DNA of 64,000 nt, from the NCBI RefSeq assembly GCF_021401085.1, contig NZ_JACBFP010000001.1:496001-560000 (forward strand), in the 5' to 3' direction. Below, piece by piece: positions 61,407 through 64,000 of this stretch (positions are counted from its first letter, which is position 1; every line of letters begins with the position of its first letter). The notes beneath the pieces are model-generated. The model was not told the DNA's origin. It saw nothing but the letters and a program-made list of their open reading frames with translations, and ran no database searches. The stretch comes from Chryseobacterium sp. R2A-55 (GTDB lineage: Bacteria; Bacteroidota; Bacteroidia; Flavobacteriales; Weeksellaceae). Both the position numbers and the translations under genes were made by a program.

Positions 61407-61973
61407 ATGAACAAATACATAAAATTCGTGATTGCAGCGCTCATGATTGCTGCAGGAATTTACCTGATGTCTAACAGAAATATTGGCTGGGGAATCGTGG
61501 TGGTCATCCTTTCCGCAATTCCGGTCTTGCTGTTTTTTAAGAATGAATTTATCCTTTTGGCGTTTTGGTTTTTAAGGAAACAGAATGTCCCAAAAACATC
61601 AAAATGGCTTTCAAAAATCACCAATTTTGAATCCCAACTCCATAAATCGCAATACGGATATTTCCATTATCTGCAGGGTCTTACATTGGCACAGGAACAT
61701 CCGCACCAGGTGGAACCCTTAATGCGAAAAGCTCTGGATTACGGACTCAACATGAAGCATGACCGCGCAATGGCCACTTTGAACATCGCAGCAGGAGCTT
61801 TGCAGAAAGGAAGAAAGCAGGAGGCCCAAAAACTTTTGGAAGAAGCCAAAAGATTAGACACCGCCGGAATGATGACCGACCAGATCAAAATGCTGAGAGA
61901 CCAGCTGAAAATGCCATCCATGCAGAAACACATGCACAATCCGAATATGCGGCAGAGAGGAAAATTCTTTTAG
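61407..61973 (+). CDS. Membrane protein with TPR-like helical domain, function unknown
   Basis: 188 residues. Two hydrophobic segments near the N-terminus (about 5-25 and 28-50) form a hairpin. They are followed by a cytoplasmic or periplasmic helical repeat domain (YGYFHYLQGLTLAQEHPHQVEPLMRKALDYGLNMKHDRAMATLNIAAGALQKGRKQEAQKLLEEAKRLD) with the spacing of tetratricopeptide repeats. A Met/His/Arg-rich tail ends PNMRQRGKFF. I do not recognise a named family. It lies alone between folA and the convergent TRIC gene. Confidence 0.7.
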   Translation: MNKYIKFVIAALMIAAGIYLMSNRNIGWGIVVVILSAIPVLLFFKNEFILLAFWFLRKQNVPKTSKWLSKITNFESQLHKSQYGYFHYLQGLTLAQEHPHQVEPLMRKALDYGLNMKHDRAMATLNIAAGALQKGRKQEAQKLLEEAKRLDTAGMMTDQIKMLRDQLKMPSMQKHMHNPNMRQRGKFF

Positions 61974-61991
61974 AGCGATGTAATTAATGAA

Positions 61992-62008
61992 TCCTATGGA
62001 TCATAGGA
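61992..62008. repeat. Short palindrome between converging genes
   Basis: TCCTATG, GAT, CATAGGA: a perfect 7-bp stem with 3-nt loop, without a T-run on either side. It may be a weak terminator or a protein-binding site. Confidence 0.4.
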
Positions 62009-62040
62009 CAAATTGGATGTTTGCAAAGAAATCAAATGCT

Positions 62041-62679
62041 TTACATTTCCGAGCTGTTGTCAACCCCATAAAACTTAGGCATCTGCCAATGGTATTTTAC
62101 GGCTAATGTTCTGATCAGCACAATCAGCAAAATAGTTGAAATCTGCACAAAAGTGTACGAAAGACGGGTATTGTACACCAAAAACAGAAATATGGTTCCA
62201 CCAATAATGCTCGCGGTGGCATAAATTTCTTTCCTGAAAATCAACGGAATCCTGTTCAGCAAGATATCCCGGATAATGCCCCCGAAACAACCCGTGATCG
62301 TTCCCAAAGTAATGCAGATAACCGGGTGTAAATCGGCATTCATCCCCTTTTGGATTCCTACAATGGTGAAAAGTCCCAAACCGAAACTGTCGAACAGAAA
62401 TAACGTTACTCGGAATCTGCTTTCCAGCGACTTAAAAATCATCGCGATGATGCAGGTAATAAAGATTACCGAACACATTACCATATCGCGCATCCAGAAA
62501 ACGGGAACATCGAGCAGTAAATCTCTTACCGTTCCGCCGCCCACTGCAGTGACAAATGAAATAATCAAAACTCCAAACGGGTCAAAACGTTTTTGCATTG
62601 CGGCAAAAGCGCCAGACATCGCAAACGAAATCGTTCCGAGTATTTCTATAAGAAGGTTGAAGTTTTGATGAATATCCAA
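62041..62679 (-). CDS. TRIC-family channel-like protein (UPF0126/YicG)
   Basis: 212 residues, six to seven membrane segments in two similar halves. The first half shows IEILGTISFAMSGAFAAMQKRFDPFGVLIISFVTAVGGGTVRDLLLD; the second repeats GTITGCFGGIIRDILLNRIPLIFRKEIYA. Both have the GG-x-x-RD motif of the YadS/TRIC fold. Relatives are trimeric potassium-permeable channels. In bacteria the role (K or glycine transport) is unsettled. Starts 4 bp after the coaD stop, co-transcribed with it. Confidence 0.86.
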   Translation of the reverse strand: MDIHQNFNLLIEILGTISFAMSGAFAAMQKRFDPFGVLIISFVTAVGGGTVRDLLLDVPVFWMRDMVMCSVIFITCIIAMIFKSLESRFRVTLFLFDSFGLGLFTIVGIQKGMNADLHPVICITLGTITGCFGGIIRDILLNRIPLIFRKEIYATASIIGGTIFLFLVYNTRLSYTFVQISTILLIVLIRTLAVKYHWQMPKFYGVDNSSEM

Positions 62680-62683
62680 ATTA

Positions 62684-63145
62684 TTAAACGCGAACCGCGT
62701 CTGGTACTAAAAGTTCATAATTACCTCTGAAACTGATGATTTCCCTAACAATACTGCTGCTGATAAATGATTTTCCGGACGAAGTAAGAAGGAATATCGT
62801 TTCAATCTTGTTTTCCCTGGTCAGCTCACGATTGGTCTGCGCAATAGCTTTCTCAAACTCGAAATCTGCCGGATTTCTTAGACCCCGCAGAATGAAATTC
62901 ACATTTTTGCTCCGGCAATAATCGATGGTCAATCCCTCGAAATGGTCCACTTCGATATTCGGGAAATCCTTAAAAGTTTTTCTGATGAACTCCATTCTTT
63001 GCGCCAGAGAAAACATGTACTTCTTCTGCGAATTTTGCCCGATGGCAATGATGATTTTATCAAAGAGCGGATAGGCTCTCTCCACGATATCATAATGTCC
63101 TAAAGTGATCGGATCAAATGATCCTGGAAAAACGGCGATTCTCAT
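62684..63145 (-). CDS. coaD: Phosphopantetheine adenylyltransferase
   Basis: Fourth step of coenzyme A synthesis: 4'-phosphopantetheine plus ATP to dephospho-CoA. 153 residues, normal. GSFDPITLGH (8-17, ATP site, T/HxGH class) opens, then FVRKTFKDFPNIEVDHFEGLTIDY. NFILRGLRNPADFEFEKAIAQTNRELT is the substrate region, and the ISSSIVREIISFRGN end is also characteristic. Located between the ddl gene (upstream) and the TRIC channel (downstream). A dispersed palindrome lies in the gap before it. Confidence 0.96.
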   Translation of the reverse strand: MRIAVFPGSFDPITLGHYDIVERAYPLFDKIIIAIGQNSQKKYMFSLAQRMEFIRKTFKDFPNIEVDHFEGLTIDYCRSKNVNFILRGLRNPADFEFEKAIAQTNRELTRENKIETIFLLTSSGKSFISSSIVREIISFRGNYELLVPDAVRV

Positions 63146-63160
63146 AAATTCTGTTTCAGG

Positions 63161-63176
63161 TCTGTCTGCCGACAGG
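63161..63176. repeat. Dispersed palindrome copy 3
   Basis: TCTGTCTGCCGACAGG, one base different from copy 1 (first base), in the ddl-coaD gap. Downstream sequence (GGGTTTAAAGTCTGAAG) resembles that of copy 1. Confidence 0.65.
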
Positions 63177-63229
63177 TGGGTTTAAAGTCTGAAGCTTCAG
63201 GTTGGGTTCCTGAAATCATTTACTGTTAA

Positions 63230-64000
63230 TTATTTCCGAAGGGCTTTCTCCACTTCATTTCCGCACAAATCCTTGATGGAAATCCCATAGATTTTTGCTT
63301 GCTGAGGAAGGATGGATGCCGGTGAAAATCCAGGATTGGTGTTCATTTCCAGCATGAAAGGAACGCCATTCATAATAATGAACTCACTTCGTGAAAAGCC
63401 ACTCATCCCTAAGGAATCATAAGCTCTTTTAGCCATTTCTTCCACTTTGATTCGGGTTTCCTCATCGATTCTTGCCGGAGTAATTTCTTCGGAAGCACCT
63501 TCGTATTTTGCCTCGTAATCGAAGAATTCTTTATGAGGAACGATTTCGGTGATTCCCAAAACAATGGTTTCGCCATTAAAATCAACCACTCCCACTGAAA
63601 CTTCCATTCCGTTCAGGAAGCTTTCGATCAGGATCTGGTCATCTTCTGCAAAAGCGAAATCCAGGGCTTTGCTTAGTTCAGCTTGCTCCTTAACTTTAGA
63701 AATTCCCAATGAAGATCCGCTCTGATTGGGTTTTACAAACAGTGGCAAACCTAATTCCTGTATGATTTGATCTTCGTCAATATTTTCTCCTTTCCTTAAA
63801 TAAATGCTCTTTGCGGAAGGAATTCCATATTTCGCCAAAACAGCAAGGGTATCTTTTTTGTTGAAAGTCAAAGCACTTTGATAAAAATTGCAGCCGGTGT
63901 ACTTTTGGCCGATCGTATCCCAATATGCCTGAAGCTCGCCATTCTCACCCGGTTTTCCGTGGATGATGTTGAAACAAACATCAAACTTCACATCAAATCC
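63230..64000 (-). CDS. ddl: D-alanine-D-alanine ligase, C-terminal part (5' truncated by window edge)
   Basis: ATP-grasp ligase making the D-Ala-D-Ala dipeptide for peptidoglycan. The frame is open to base 64000, so the start lies beyond the window and the GTG at 63991 is internal. Visible: NIIHGKPGENGELQAYWDTIG (family NxxHGxxGEDG type) and GLPLFVKPNQSGSSLGISKV (ATP-grasp P-loop-like). Then EVSVGVVDFNGETI, FIIMNGVPFMLEMNTNPGFSPASILPQQ (Mg-binding Glu/Asn), and a C-terminal KAL end. Upstream of coaD on the same strand. Family identification is firm; the N-terminal domain is missing here. Confidence 0.92.
   Translation of the reverse strand, partial: GFDVKFDVCFNIIHGKPGENGELQAYWDTIGQKYTGCNFYQSALTFNKKDTLAVLAKYGIPSAKSIYLRKGENIDEDQIIQELGLPLFVKPNQSGSSLGISKVKEQAELSKALDFAFAEDDQILIESFLNGMEVSVGVVDFNGETIVLGITEIVPHKEFFDYEAKYEGASEEITPARIDEETRIKVEEMAKRAYDSLGMSGFSRSEFIIMNGVPFMLEMNTNPGFSPASILPQQAKIYGISIKDLCGNEVEKALRK

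Noticed and set aside
1-64000. CRISPR arrays, insertion sequences, rRNA or prophage
   Set aside because: No regularly spaced repeats, transposase motifs, rRNA blocks or phage genes were found on either strand.

Overview
The window is AT-rich chromosomal DNA from a flavobacterium (Bacteroidota), most likely Weeksellaceae and close to Chryseobacterium or Kaistella. That placement is inferred from family resemblance. The supporting signs are type IX secretion (T9SS) sorting domains of both A and B type, Bacteroidota promoters (TTTG, 19-21 nt, TAnnTTTG), a surface lipoprotein with an acidic export signal after its lipid cysteine, paired OmpA-like porins with thrombospondin type-3 calcium repeats, DUF4295 behind rpmB-rpmG, and many intergenic GNRA-loop terminators. 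I see no rRNA, CRISPR array, prophage or insertion sequence. The window reads as core chromosome with a small accessory glycosyltransferase patch.

Layout. 1-4.4 kb: 3' end of ppk1, then a cobalamin riboswitch controlling a BtuB-like TonB receptor and a BtuG-like surface beta-propeller lipoprotein. 4.4-10.3 kb: tRNA CCA-adding enzyme, a small hypothetical, GtrA, PlsC, a FucP-type sugar transporter and a DUF3810 membrane metalloprotein. 10.5-16.6 kb, minus strand: greA, a HIT protein, clpX, a T9SS type A protein, a tiny Pro/Gly-rich membrane protein, a thioredoxin-fold lipid-side protein and tRNA-Met(CAT). 16.6-20.6 kb: a degenerate Rieske-like lipoprotein, dtd, a lipoprotein, an alpha/beta hydrolase, a DHH phosphoesterase, an apparently frameshifted small gene and rpmH. 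20.7-24.8 kb: an FtsE-type ATPase, accA, gltX and a phosphomannose isomerase-type cupin.

24.8-35.2 kb, minus strand: DUF177-rpmF, then accB, accC, rocD and four glycosyltransferase-like genes, with pdxA upstream. 35.4-38.1 kb: overlapping ribE, an orphan histidine kinase and a tRNA adenine methyltransferase. 38.1-42.1 kb: a secreted hypothetical, tsf standing alone, and a large T9SS type B protein. 42.1-48.5 kb, minus strand: folK, two tandem OmpA-like porins, recQ and fmt. 48.5-52.6 kb: sppA, a GlsB/YeaQ membrane protein, ftsY, DUF4295, rpmG and rpmB. 52.7-57.8 kb: murB, an aminotransferase preceded by a structured intergenic element, and an M3 peptidase. 57.8-64 kb: a GIN-domain lipoprotein, a LemA-TPM-TPM operon, folA, a TPR-like membrane protein, a TRIC-family channel, coaD and the 3' part of ddl.

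How the genes connect. Fatty acid synthesis (accA, accB, accC, plsC), cell wall synthesis (murB, ddl), folate and formyl-Met supply (folK, folA, fmt) and translation (rpmB, rpmF, rpmG, rpmH, tsf, gltX, dtd, cca, tRNA-Met) account for most of the region. Envelope functions (B12 uptake, T9SS cargo, OmpA-like porins, glycosyltransferases) account for the rest. The most interesting unexplained items are the small Pro/Gly-rich membrane protein beside a T9SS cargo, the frameshifted small gene beside rpmH, the cloverleaf-like element at 55210-55282, the dispersed palindrome CCTGTCTGCCGACAGG, and the Rieske-like lipoprotein that has lost its ligands.
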